From Paenibacillus xylanexedens (GTDB lineage Bacteria; Bacillota; Bacilli; Paenibacillales; Paenibacillaceae): a stretch of 64,000 nucleotides of DNA. A program made the position numbers and the translations under genes. Below the pieces are notes generated by a model. The model was given only the letters and a program-made list of their open reading frames with translations. It did no database searches and was not told where the DNA came from. Positions within the stretch are counted from its first letter, which is position 1; each line of letters opens with the position of its first letter. The stretch covers positions 1,736,001-1,800,000 of the forward strand of contig NZ_CP018620.1 of NCBI RefSeq assembly GCF_001908275.1, in the 5' to 3' direction. Of the stretch, positions 53,852 through 61,763 are shown in pieces.

Positions 53852-56008
53852 GTGGCCCCAAGAAGAGTGAAAACGCCGACGGTATTACAAATGGAAGCTG
53901 TAGAATGCGGAGCTGCCTCACTGTCGATCGTACTTTCCTATTACAAAAGTTTCATTCCACTGGAGGAGCTTCGGATATCCTGTGGCGTGTCCCGTGATGG
54001 CAGTAAAGCGAACAATATTCTCAAGGCAGCAAGGCAATATGGAATGGAAGCCAAAGGGTACCGTAAAAATCCCGAGGATCTGAGAAACATGCCATGGCCG
54101 GTCATCATCCACTGGAACTTCAATCACTTTCTAGTATTGGAGGGCATTCAGAAGGATCGGGTGTTCCTCAATGATCCGGTTACGGGCCCACGGGAGATTA
54201 CCTTTGAGGAATTGGATCAGTCGTTCACGGGTGTTGTACTGACGATGAAGCCTGCGGAGGGTTATGTCCCACAAGGCAAAACGTCAAGTCTGCTTAGCTC
54301 TCTCTCCAGTCGAATCAAAGGTTCGGAGAAGGCACTGGTCTATGCGATTATAGCAGGATTGTTTCTGGTTCTGCCCGGTCTGGTCATTCCGGTGTTCAGC
54401 AAAATCTTTATTGATCAGGTGTTGCTGGGACATCTGAACAATTGGTTATTCCCGCTTCTGGTTGGTATGGGAATAACGGCGCTACTGCGTGCATTGCTCA
54501 TTTGGCTGCAGCGCTACTACTTGCTCAGACTGGAGATGAAACTGGCTTTAAGCTCATCCAGTCGTTTTTTCTGGCATGTACTCCGGTTGCCGATTGAATT
54601 TTTTTCCCAACGGCATAGCGGAGACATCGCATCAAGGGTGGCCATCAATGATCGGGTCGCGCAGCTGTTGTCAGGACAGCTGGCAGTCGCTGCACTGAAT
54701 TGTGTCATGATTCTGTTTTATCTGCTCCTCATGTTGCAGTACAGTGTATTGCTAGCTGTAGTTACGGTAGGGGTATCCCTGCTTAATGTTATATTCATGC
54801 AATTCATCACGCGTAAGCGCAACGATCAGAATCTGCGCCTGTTGCAGGAAAGCGGCAAGATGCAGGGTGTCTCCATGAATGGACTTCAGGTTATTGAGAC
54901 GTTGAAGTCCAATAGCTCTGAGTCTGATTTTTTCGTCAAATGGTCAGGTTATCAGGCAAAACTGTTGCAATCCAATCAGCAATTTGGCGTATCCAATCAG
55001 TTTCTGATGTCTGTTCCCACACTGTTGACCAGTCTGGGGGCTGTTGCCGTGTTATTTTTTGGCGGTTTTCAAGTCATGGACGGGGCGTTGACCATTGGTT
55101 CGTTGGTCGCTTTTCAAAGTCTTGCGGCAAGCTTCAGTCAGCCTGTGAATGAGATGGTCATGCTGGCAGGAACGATTCAGGAAGCAGGAGGAAGCATGAA
55201 ACGTTTGGATGACGTGTTGCAATATCCGGTGGATCGTCAGATTCAATCGGATCTGGATGAAGCAGACGAACAGAAGGACAGTGCCAAGTTATCCGGTCAG
55301 GTACAGATCAGTAATCTGACATACGGATACAGCAAGCTGGAGGCACCGTTAATTGATCAGTTTAATCTGTCTATTCAGCCAGGTATGAAGGTGGCTCTGG
55401 TTGGCGGTTCGGGCAGCGGAAAATCCACGATTGCAAAGCTGATTGCCGGAATATATGAACCGTGGGAAGGTGATATTCGATTTGATGATCTGCGTCGGGA
55501 TGAGATCTCCAGGCATCGGATGGGCAATTCCCTGGCCGTTGTGGATCAGGAGATTGTGCTGCTTGAAGGCACGATCAAGGAAAATATTACATTCTGGGAT
55601 GCAACGATTCCAGAGACGGATGTCGTTCGTGCAGCCAAAGATGCCGTCATTCATGACCATATCGCAGAACGTAGCGGTGGGTATGACCACATGATTTCGG
55701 AGAATGGCGGTAACTTCAGCGGAGGACAGCGGCAGCGGCTGGAAATAGCCAGAGCCCTTTCAGGCAATCCGTCGATTTTGATCCTGGATGAGGCGACGAG
55801 TGCACTTGATCCGGCAACAGAGAAATTGGTCGATGACAGTCTTCGGCGCAGAGGTCTGACCTGTATTACGGTGGCTCACCGTTTGAGTACCATCCGGGAT
55901 GCCGATGAGATTATTGTACTGGAACGCGGGAAGATAATTGAACGGGGAACGCATACGTTTTTGATGGAGCAAAACGGATATTACACCCGTCTTATTCAGA
56001 GTCAGTAA
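53852..56008 (+). CDS. NHLP-family peptidase/permease/ATPase exporter
   Basis: A 718-residue bacteriocin-type ABC exporter. Its C39 peptidase domain (1-140) has the Cys of AVECGAAS (C19), the His in HWNFNHFLVLE and the Asp in FLNDP, and should cut the leader after Gly-Gly. A six-helix domain (about 165-440) and an ATPase with GGSGSGKST, FSGGQRQRL and ILILDEATS follow. GTG 53852 is chosen: GGGAGG lies 11 bases upstream and translated homology begins there; the open frame from 53747 is inside the previous gene. Confidence 0.92.
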   Translation: MAPRRVKTPTVLQMEAVECGAASLSIVLSYYKSFIPLEELRISCGVSRDGSKANNILKAARQYGMEAKGYRKNPEDLRNMPWPVIIHWNFNHFLVLEGIQKDRVFLNDPVTGPREITFEELDQSFTGVVLTMKPAEGYVPQGKTSSLLSSLSSRIKGSEKALVYAIIAGLFLVLPGLVIPVFSKIFIDQVLLGHLNNWLFPLLVGMGITALLRALLIWLQRYYLLRLEMKLALSSSSRFFWHVLRLPIEFFSQRHSGDIASRVAINDRVAQLLSGQLAVAALNCVMILFYLLLMLQYSVLLAVVTVGVSLLNVIFMQFITRKRNDQNLRLLQESGKMQGVSMNGLQVIETLKSNSSESDFFVKWSGYQAKLLQSNQQFGVSNQFLMSVPTLLTSLGAVAVLFFGGFQVMDGALTIGSLVAFQSLAASFSQPVNEMVMLAGTIQEAGGSMKRLDDVLQYPVDRQIQSDLDEADEQKDSAKLSGQVQISNLTYGYSKLEAPLIDQFNLSIQPGMKVALVGGSGSGKSTIAKLIAGIYEPWEGDIRFDDLRRDEISRHRMGNSLAVVDQEIVLLEGTIKENITFWDATIPETDVVRAAKDAVIHDHIAERSGGYDHMISENGGNFSGGQRQRLEIARALSGNPSILILDEATSALDPATEKLVDDSLRRRGLTCITVAHRLSTIRDADEIIVLERGKIIERGTHTFLMEQNGYYTRLIQSQ

Positions 56009-56033
56009 CAGGGTTGCAGAAGGGGGTGAAAGC

Positions 56034-58952
56034 GTGGCAGAGCCGATCAGGACGAAAATGGAGTCATTTTTTACAAAGGTTGGAACGATTCATGATGTGG
56101 AAGGAAATAACCCTATTCTGATCACGGATGAGAACAGTGTGTGGTACGTGGCTTCCGGTTACGTGGATGTATTCGCTGTAGTCATGGAAGGAGAGAACGC
56201 CGGAACAAGACATAAACGCCGTTATATGTTCAGTCTGGAAAATGGAGCGCTTTTGTTCGGCTTTGACAATGGTCAGATGGTGGAGCGAATGGGCTTGTTG
56301 TTAACAGCGTCTGTCGGTACCAAAGTATTCCGGATAGATAAGGAGTTACTCCTGAACCGAAGAGTAAACGGCCAGTGGGATAACGAGTGGCTGGCATCCA
56401 GGGTAGATCAGTGGGTGGGTAGCTGGTCGGCAGCACTGAATGTACGGAATTCACCACTTGAATTTACACTGTTGGAACCTGGGGAAGATCAGAATCTGAT
56501 ACCTGATCAGACCTGGAGGCCGATGCGTACCGTCTGGATTAAAGTACAGGATGGCACGATACTCTGGGGGAAAGAACATCCCGTTACTACAGAAGATGCT
56601 TATTACATACCCGTAACGTCCTCGGGTTGGCTGGAAACGCAACAAGCGGCTGTCGTCGATGTAAGAGCAACACAGTCCTGGTTACCCACAGATCCGTCAC
56701 TTCACGGGTTATATGCGTTTCATCGATTAATCGCCAGCAGGCTGTCAATCGTCGTTGCCAAGGAACGCTTGCAGGAACAGGAACGGTTGCAACAACGTAC
56801 AGAGCATGATGATTCCTTAATGGACCATGCGCTCAAAAAACTGATTGCCGTTACCGGGCCGGATGAGCAGCAAGTTGTCTCCTTTTATTCTACTGATCCG
56901 CTTTACCCCGTAGGCAAGATCGTTGGGGACTATGCTGGTATCGTGATGAAGCCTGTTACACGAAAATTAAAAAGCCAATCGAAGCGTTCACCTGTCCAGG
57001 AGATGGCGGAAGCTTCCGGTGTGCGTTCCCGCCAGGTCGCACTTAAAGGGGAATGGTGGGAAGCGGACAATGGACCGCTTGTTGGATACCTGGAGACATC
57101 AGGCGAGCCAATTGCATTAATCCCGGCAGGGGCCAATTCTTATCGCTGGGAGAATCCAATGCACGGGGAAAATGGGTTCGTTAATGATGAAATGGCGGCT
57201 ACCATACAGCCGATGGCGTACATGTTTTACCGGCCTTTTCCTGCGCGTGAGCTTGGCATCAAAGACCTGCTTCAGTATGGTGCTCACCACTCGGTTCGTC
57301 GGGATCTCGTGATGGTGATTCTGATGGGGGCACTGGCTGGATTACTGGGCATTATGGTCCCGCTCGCCAGCGGTATTCTGGTGGATACCATTATACCGGA
57401 GTCTTATCGAGGGCCGTTGGTACAGATGGCCTTTATCCTCATCGCGGTCGTGTTATCGATTGCCTTGTTCCGACTCGCAGGTTCACTTGCCGCGCTGCGT
57501 ATGGAAGGACGCGTGGAGAATGCGGTTCAGGCTGCCATCTGGGATCGATTGCTGAATCTGCCGGTTTCGTTCTTCCGAAACTATTCAGCCGGGGATTTGG
57601 CTTCCAGAGCGGGAAGCATCAATGCGATTCGGCAGCTGTTATCCGGTGCAGTAATCAGTTCGCTGCTAACAGGTGTGTTCTCCATTTTTCAATTTGCATT
57701 ATTGTTTCGGTATAGTCCTGTTCTTGCCTTGGTGGCGGGTGGTCTTGTCCTCATCTCCATGTCATTTACCTTTGCGATTGGCCTGCTACAGGTACGATAC
57801 CAGCGCCGATTGTTGGAGCTTCAGGGACAGATTGCCGGAACAGTACTTCAGCTATTGAACGGAATGAGCAAATTTCGGATGGCAGCAGCCGAGAACCGGG
57901 CTTTCTTCTTGTGGGCCAGGGCATTTGCGGAGCAGAAAAAGTGGTCCTATAAAGTTCGGATGCTGGATAGCTTCTCCAGTGTATTTCAAGCCTTTTTCCC
58001 ATTGCTGACATCAATGGTGTTGTTCTACCTGGTGGTATCTACCCGTTCAGAAATGTCGGCAGGACAGTTTATCGCCTTTTTCGCTGCATTTACCAGCTTC
58101 CTTATGGCCATGCTCGGTATGGCTACAGCACTATTATCCGTGGTGAACATTGTTCCATTATATGAACGAGCCAAACCCATTCTCAAAACGTTACCTGAAA
58201 TCCATGATCAGTTGGAAGATCCGGGTGAGGTGAGTGGAGCGATCGAGATTCGCCATATCCAGTTCCGGTATGAAGAGGATCAGGCACTTGTGTTGAACGA
58301 CCTGTCGATGGATATCAAATCAGGACAATATGTAGCCTTTGTCGGGGCATCAGGCTGTGGAAAGTCTACCTTGATGCGACTGTTACTGGGTTTCGAACAA
58401 CCTCAGAGCGGCTCTATTTATTTCGATGGTCAGGATTTGCGTTCGCTTGATATCAGCTTGCTTCGGAGTCAGTTCGGCGTGGTGTTGCAAAATAGCAAAC
58501 TGATGTCCGGTGATATCTTCACAAATATCACAGGAACGTCGGATCTAACGATTCAGGATGCTTGGGAGGCCGCAGCCATGGCTGGATTCGATGATGACAT
58601 CCGCAGTATGCCGATGGGCATGCATACCGTAATTTCCGAAGGTGGAGGTACACTGTCTGGTGGACAACGGCAGCGTTTAATGATTGCCAGAGCCATTGCC
58701 AAACGGCCGAAGATTCTCTTTTTTGACGAGGCAACAAGTGCATTGGACAACCGAACACAGCGTATTGTCAGCCAAAGCCTCAGCAAGCTGCAGGTGACAA
58801 GGATTGTGATTGCACACCGGCTCAGTACGATTACGCAAGCGGATCATATCTATGTATTTGATAAAGGGAGAATCATTCAGTCTGGCACCTATCAGGAGCT
58901 GATGGAGCAGAACGGGCTCTTCGCGGAACTGGCCAGCCGTCAGCTGGCCTGA
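56034..58952 (+). CDS. NHLP-family export permease/ATPase without peptidase
   Basis: A 972-residue second ABC exporter with a long unique N-terminal domain (about 1-410) replacing the C39 peptidase, then six helices (about 425-700) and an ATPase with GASGCGKST, LSGGQRQRL and ILFFDEATS. This is the standard partner of the peptidase-bearing NHLP exporter. GTG start with AAGGGGGTGA. Gap of 25 bases from the previous gene. Both exporters and the adaptor probably secrete the precursor product encoded just downstream. Confidence 0.92.
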   Translation: MAEPIRTKMESFFTKVGTIHDVEGNNPILITDENSVWYVASGYVDVFAVVMEGENAGTRHKRRYMFSLENGALLFGFDNGQMVERMGLLLTASVGTKVFRIDKELLLNRRVNGQWDNEWLASRVDQWVGSWSAALNVRNSPLEFTLLEPGEDQNLIPDQTWRPMRTVWIKVQDGTILWGKEHPVTTEDAYYIPVTSSGWLETQQAAVVDVRATQSWLPTDPSLHGLYAFHRLIASRLSIVVAKERLQEQERLQQRTEHDDSLMDHALKKLIAVTGPDEQQVVSFYSTDPLYPVGKIVGDYAGIVMKPVTRKLKSQSKRSPVQEMAEASGVRSRQVALKGEWWEADNGPLVGYLETSGEPIALIPAGANSYRWENPMHGENGFVNDEMAATIQPMAYMFYRPFPARELGIKDLLQYGAHHSVRRDLVMVILMGALAGLLGIMVPLASGILVDTIIPESYRGPLVQMAFILIAVVLSIALFRLAGSLAALRMEGRVENAVQAAIWDRLLNLPVSFFRNYSAGDLASRAGSINAIRQLLSGAVISSLLTGVFSIFQFALLFRYSPVLALVAGGLVLISMSFTFAIGLLQVRYQRRLLELQGQIAGTVLQLLNGMSKFRMAAAENRAFFLWARAFAEQKKWSYKVRMLDSFSSVFQAFFPLLTSMVLFYLVVSTRSEMSAGQFIAFFAAFTSFLMAMLGMATALLSVVNIVPLYERAKPILKTLPEIHDQLEDPGEVSGAIEIRHIQFRYEEDQALVLNDLSMDIKSGQYVAFVGASGCGKSTLMRLLLGFEQPQSGSIYFDGQDLRSLDISLLRSQFGVVLQNSKLMSGDIFTNITGTSDLTIQDAWEAAAMAGFDDDIRSMPMGMHTVISEGGGTLSGGQRQRLMIARAIAKRPKILFFDEATSALDNRTQRIVSQSLSKLQVTRIVIAHRLSTITQADHIYVFDKGRIIQSGTYQELMEQNGLFAELASRQLA

Positions 58953-58955
58953 GAT

Positions 58956-59009
58956 TTGAACTAAACTTGAAGTAACCTTGAGTGTTGCTTGAAACTGGGC
59001 TGTTATGCT
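58956..59009 (+). promoter_or_regulatory. 11-bp-phased TTGA repeats and promoter of the precursor gene
   Basis: TTGAA/TTGAG units begin at 58956, 58967, 58978 and 58989, four copies with exact 11-bp period, ending 10 bases before a possible -10 TATGCT (59004-59009). The same pattern precedes the export operon at 51514. It would allow strong, regulated expression of the precursor. Confidence 0.65.
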
Positions 59010-59053
59010 GAATAAGGTAAGAAACCAAATCGATCTATTGGAGGAATCATTAC

Positions 59054-59422
59054 ATGAGTTGGACAGAAGAGCAGATTCAAGAAACGGTAAACGCAGTTAT
59101 GGCTAAGGCAAGTTCGGATGCAGCATTCCGCGCATTGGCTGTAAGCGACATCTACGCAGCGATTCAACAGGAAACAGGTCAAGAAGTACCACGTGAGTTC
59201 AAAATCAATGTAGTGGATGGAACAGGTTACCACGCAACGATTGTATTGCCAGAAGCACGCGGCGAGGCGGATGAGTTGACAGAAACCGAGCTGGAATCTG
59301 TGGCTGGTGGCAGCAAGGATGGAGCAACTGATTTCTTCAATGGCGTGGGTAGTATTGCCGAGGATGCTGCAAGAGCAGCCATCCGTGTTGGAGAGAATTA
59401 CGGTAACGCACAAGCCAAGTAG
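59054..59422 (+). CDS. NHLP leader-peptide natural-product precursor
   Basis: A 122-residue precursor with a nitrile-hydratase-like leader. Residues 1-86 include AAFRALAVSDIYAAI, GQEVPREFKINVV and the acidic ELTETELESVAGG run, ending in the Gly-Gly cleavage site. The 36-residue core starts SKDGATDFFNGVGSIAEDAA and ends GNAQAK. It has no cysteine, two serines, one threonine and two lysines (core positions 2 and 36), so lanthionine or azole chemistry on Cys is excluded. The middle looks like an amphipathic helix. TTGGAGG precedes the ATG. Neighbouring GNAT and ketosynthase genes point to fatty acylation. Confidence 0.9.
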   Translation: MSWTEEQIQETVNAVMAKASSDAAFRALAVSDIYAAIQQETGQEVPREFKINVVDGTGYHATIVLPEARGEADELTETELESVAGGSKDGATDFFNGVGSIAEDAARAAIRVGENYGNAQAK

Positions 59423-59467
59423 TCTTCCTTATATACTTCATACTTATATTAAAAAGCATGGAATGAA

Positions 59468-59506
59468 TTGGAGTGCGATCCCCTACCCAGGTAGGATCGC
59501 ACTCCA
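59468..59506 (+). terminator. Strong intercistronic hairpin after the precursor gene
   Basis: TTGGAGTGCGATC (59468-59480) pairs with GATCGCACTCCAA (59494-59506), extended by CTACC/GGTAG across one bulged C, leaving a tiny CA loop. No real T run follows, so it probably slows or partly ends transcription and protects the precursor mRNA, keeping precursor levels above those of the enzymes. Confidence 0.7.
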
Positions 59507-59598
59507 ACTTGCTTAACACGAGCCGAAAAGTCCGCTGTCTGATCAGGAATTCAGTGCAGCAGTCACCATGGCTACAATGACGAACAAGAGGTGCCTGC

Positions 59599-60903
59599 GT
59601 GTCAAGGAAGACAGCTTTCTCATTGAAGTGGATCAAATCATTCTGGATGATTGTACTCGGTATGGTATCCGGAATTGCGGCAGGTATATATGTACCGGAA
59701 TTAGCTCATGCGATATCGCGGTTTGGAGATCTGTACTTGTCCTTTCTGAAGATGTGTGTCATTCCCATTATGATGACCGCCATTATCTCCAGTATTGGCA
59801 GTCTGTTTATCCAGAGCGGAGCGATGAAGATGATCGTTCGTATGGGCATGGTATATGCCTTGGCGTTGATATTCTGCGGTCTGCTAGGTCTCGGTCTTGG
59901 TGGAATCGGCCGTCCGGGCGCAGGGCTTCCAGAAGAATCCAAACATGTACTTGGGGCGATTGTATACGATCTGAGCGCCGATAACAGTGCCCTGTCCATC
60001 GAAGAGAAGCCGCAGGGGATATTTTCGTTTTTGCTTAACATGATTCCATCCAATATATTCACAGCGCTGACGGAAAACAATACGCTGCAAATCTTGTTTT
60101 TTTCCGTGATCGTTGGGGTGGCAGTCGGCATGATGCGGACACCGCAGGGAGATGACGTGCTGAAGATTGCTGATGTATTGTTTGGAGCGTTTCAAAAGGT
60201 GATCTCCTGGTCCATGTACGCATTGCCTTTTGCACTCTTCTGTATGATGGCAGGGCAGTTCGCAACACTAAATTTGGATATTCTACCTGCCATGATGAAG
60301 TTGATCATGATGTTTTACATTTCCAGCGTGATTCTGATTGTGCTATCTATTGTGATCATGGCTGTAACATTGCGGAAGCCTGTCCGGGTCGTCCTGTCTG
60401 CATTGAAGGATGCGTTAATTCTGGCATTCGGTACACGGAATAGTATCGCCACCGTTCCAACCTGTATGGAGGCACTGAGTATGAAGCTTCAGCAAGATCC
60501 GCGTATCGTTCAATTGGTCGTACCCCTGGGCATGATCATGTGCCGTTACAGTATGGTGCTTGTGTATACGCTTGGCATCACCTTTACGGTCCAATTGTAT
60601 GATTTTGACTTTACGTTGTCGCAGTGGATCGTGGTGCTTGCAGGGGCTGTGGTGATATCGATTGCTGGTGCAGGCTCCCCGGGTGTTGTCTCTATTGGCA
60701 TGATCGCGGTTATTGCGGAGATGCTCGGTCTGCCTTCCGAGGTCACCATCATTCTGCTTTTGGCTATGAATCCAATTGTTGATCCTATCATTACGGCTGC
60801 GAATGTATCCATACAATGTCTAACCACTTCACTATTGTCAGCCAGAAAGGATAACTATGATCACTATCAAACGGCTAACACTCCAGGACAGGTTGAAGTA
60901 TAA
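59599..60903 (+). CDS. DAACS-type symporter with altered substrate site
   Basis: A 434-residue membrane protein of the dicarboxylate/amino acid:cation symporter family, with hairpin-loop motifs AFGTRNSIATVP and AGAGSPGVVSIGM and a last helix NPIVDPIITAANV. Compared with the glutamate type D-x-x-x-D-x-x-R-T-x-x-N, the Asp is kept but the Arg that binds the side-chain carboxylate reads Ile, so a neutral or unusual substrate is likely. GTG start with AAGAGGTG. It sits between precursor and acyltransferase genes; it may import a building block or confer immunity. Confidence 0.85.
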   Translation: MSRKTAFSLKWIKSFWMIVLGMVSGIAAGIYVPELAHAISRFGDLYLSFLKMCVIPIMMTAIISSIGSLFIQSGAMKMIVRMGMVYALALIFCGLLGLGLGGIGRPGAGLPEESKHVLGAIVYDLSADNSALSIEEKPQGIFSFLLNMIPSNIFTALTENNTLQILFFSVIVGVAVGMMRTPQGDDVLKIADVLFGAFQKVISWSMYALPFALFCMMAGQFATLNLDILPAMMKLIMMFYISSVILIVLSIVIMAVTLRKPVRVVLSALKDALILAFGTRNSIATVPTCMEALSMKLQQDPRIVQLVVPLGMIMCRYSMVLVYTLGITFTVQLYDFDFTLSQWIVVLAGAVVISIAGAGSPGVVSIGMIAVIAEMLGLPSEVTIILLLAMNPIVDPIITAANVSIQCLTTSLLSARKDNYDHYQTANTPGQVEV

Positions 60904-61747
60904 ATCGTTCATGTTTCAGTGGTTATACAAACAAGTGGAACAGAGCTTGAATGACCCAATGGAATCTGAACGGTTCATGTTAATCGGAGCAGAATCGCAA
61001 GGTGTCCCCGTGGGCCTGCTTGTGCTTGAGCAGCGGGGTGGATACGGGCATGCAGTCTTACAGTGTATCTTCGTATCGAAGCCATGGAGAAGGCAAAAAA
61101 TCGCTACATCGTTGCTCCAGGAAGCACGAATTTTATGTATGGAGAAAGAAATGGCTACGCTCTCTCTGAGCTATTACTCTGACAAGTCTTCGACGGATAC
61201 GATCGAAGCTTTATTGCATAAGGAAGGCTGGATACAGCCTCAATGTGAATCAGTCGTTTTCCATATCCATCTTGGAAGCGGAATTGCTGAGGCGACCTGG
61301 TTAAGGGAACGAGCTATCCCCAATGGGCTGGAGTTATTTCTATGGGCAGATCAGGAAGAGGGGCAACTTAGACAATCCATTGAAACAGGAGAGCATGATT
61401 TCCCTTCATTTTTGTCTCCGTTCAAAACCTTTGCTCCCCTGGAACCAAGCAACAGCTTTGGTATTCAATCCACACAGGGAGTTCAGGGGTGGTCGATGAC
61501 GTATCGACTGGACGAGGACACGATCTTGTATGATGCACTGTATATTGCGCCGGAATATCAACAGTTCGGTCTGGCCTTTCAGATGCTGGGCAGATCCATC
61601 CGGGTTCAAACGGAGGCAGGCATCCCCCACGCGATGTTCACAGTTAACCAAAGTACACCAATCATGATGAAGCTTTCCCGGCAGTGGCTTGCACCGTATT
61701 CCTGGAAGACGAGTGAGAAGCGAAGCAGTTATATCCGATTGGGATAA
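60857..61747 (+). CDS. Tandem GNAT acyltransferase, candidate peptide acylase
   Basis: A 296-residue protein with two GNAT modules; the first keeps the CoA/pantetheine loop in VSKPWRRQKIATSLL (about 74-88), the second has APEYQQFGLAFQML (about 233-246) with a less typical loop. Its ATG lies 47 bases inside the symporter gene with AAAGGAT upstream, so it is translationally linked. Tandem GNATs transfer long acyl chains from ACP to peptides in goadvionin and selidamide pathways. With the ketosynthase gene 16 bases downstream, peptide N-acylation is the best guess. Confidence 0.82.
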   Translation: MITIKRLTLQDRLKYKSFMFQWLYKQVEQSLNDPMESERFMLIGAESQGVPVGLLVLEQRGGYGHAVLQCIFVSKPWRRQKIATSLLQEARILCMEKEMATLSLSYYSDKSSTDTIEALLHKEGWIQPQCESVVFHIHLGSGIAEATWLRERAIPNGLELFLWADQEEGQLRQSIETGEHDFPSFLSPFKTFAPLEPSNSFGIQSTQGVQGWSMTYRLDEDTILYDALYIAPEYQQFGLAFQMLGRSIRVQTEAGIPHAMFTVNQSTPIMMKLSRQWLAPYSWKTSEKRSSYIRLG

Positions 61748-61763
61748 GGAGAGGAGGACGAAT

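Noticed and set aside
58956..58993. TTGA repeats as a CRISPR-like or satellite array
   Set aside because: Units are only about 5 conserved bases at 11-bp phase; this fits a regulator site, not a repeat array.
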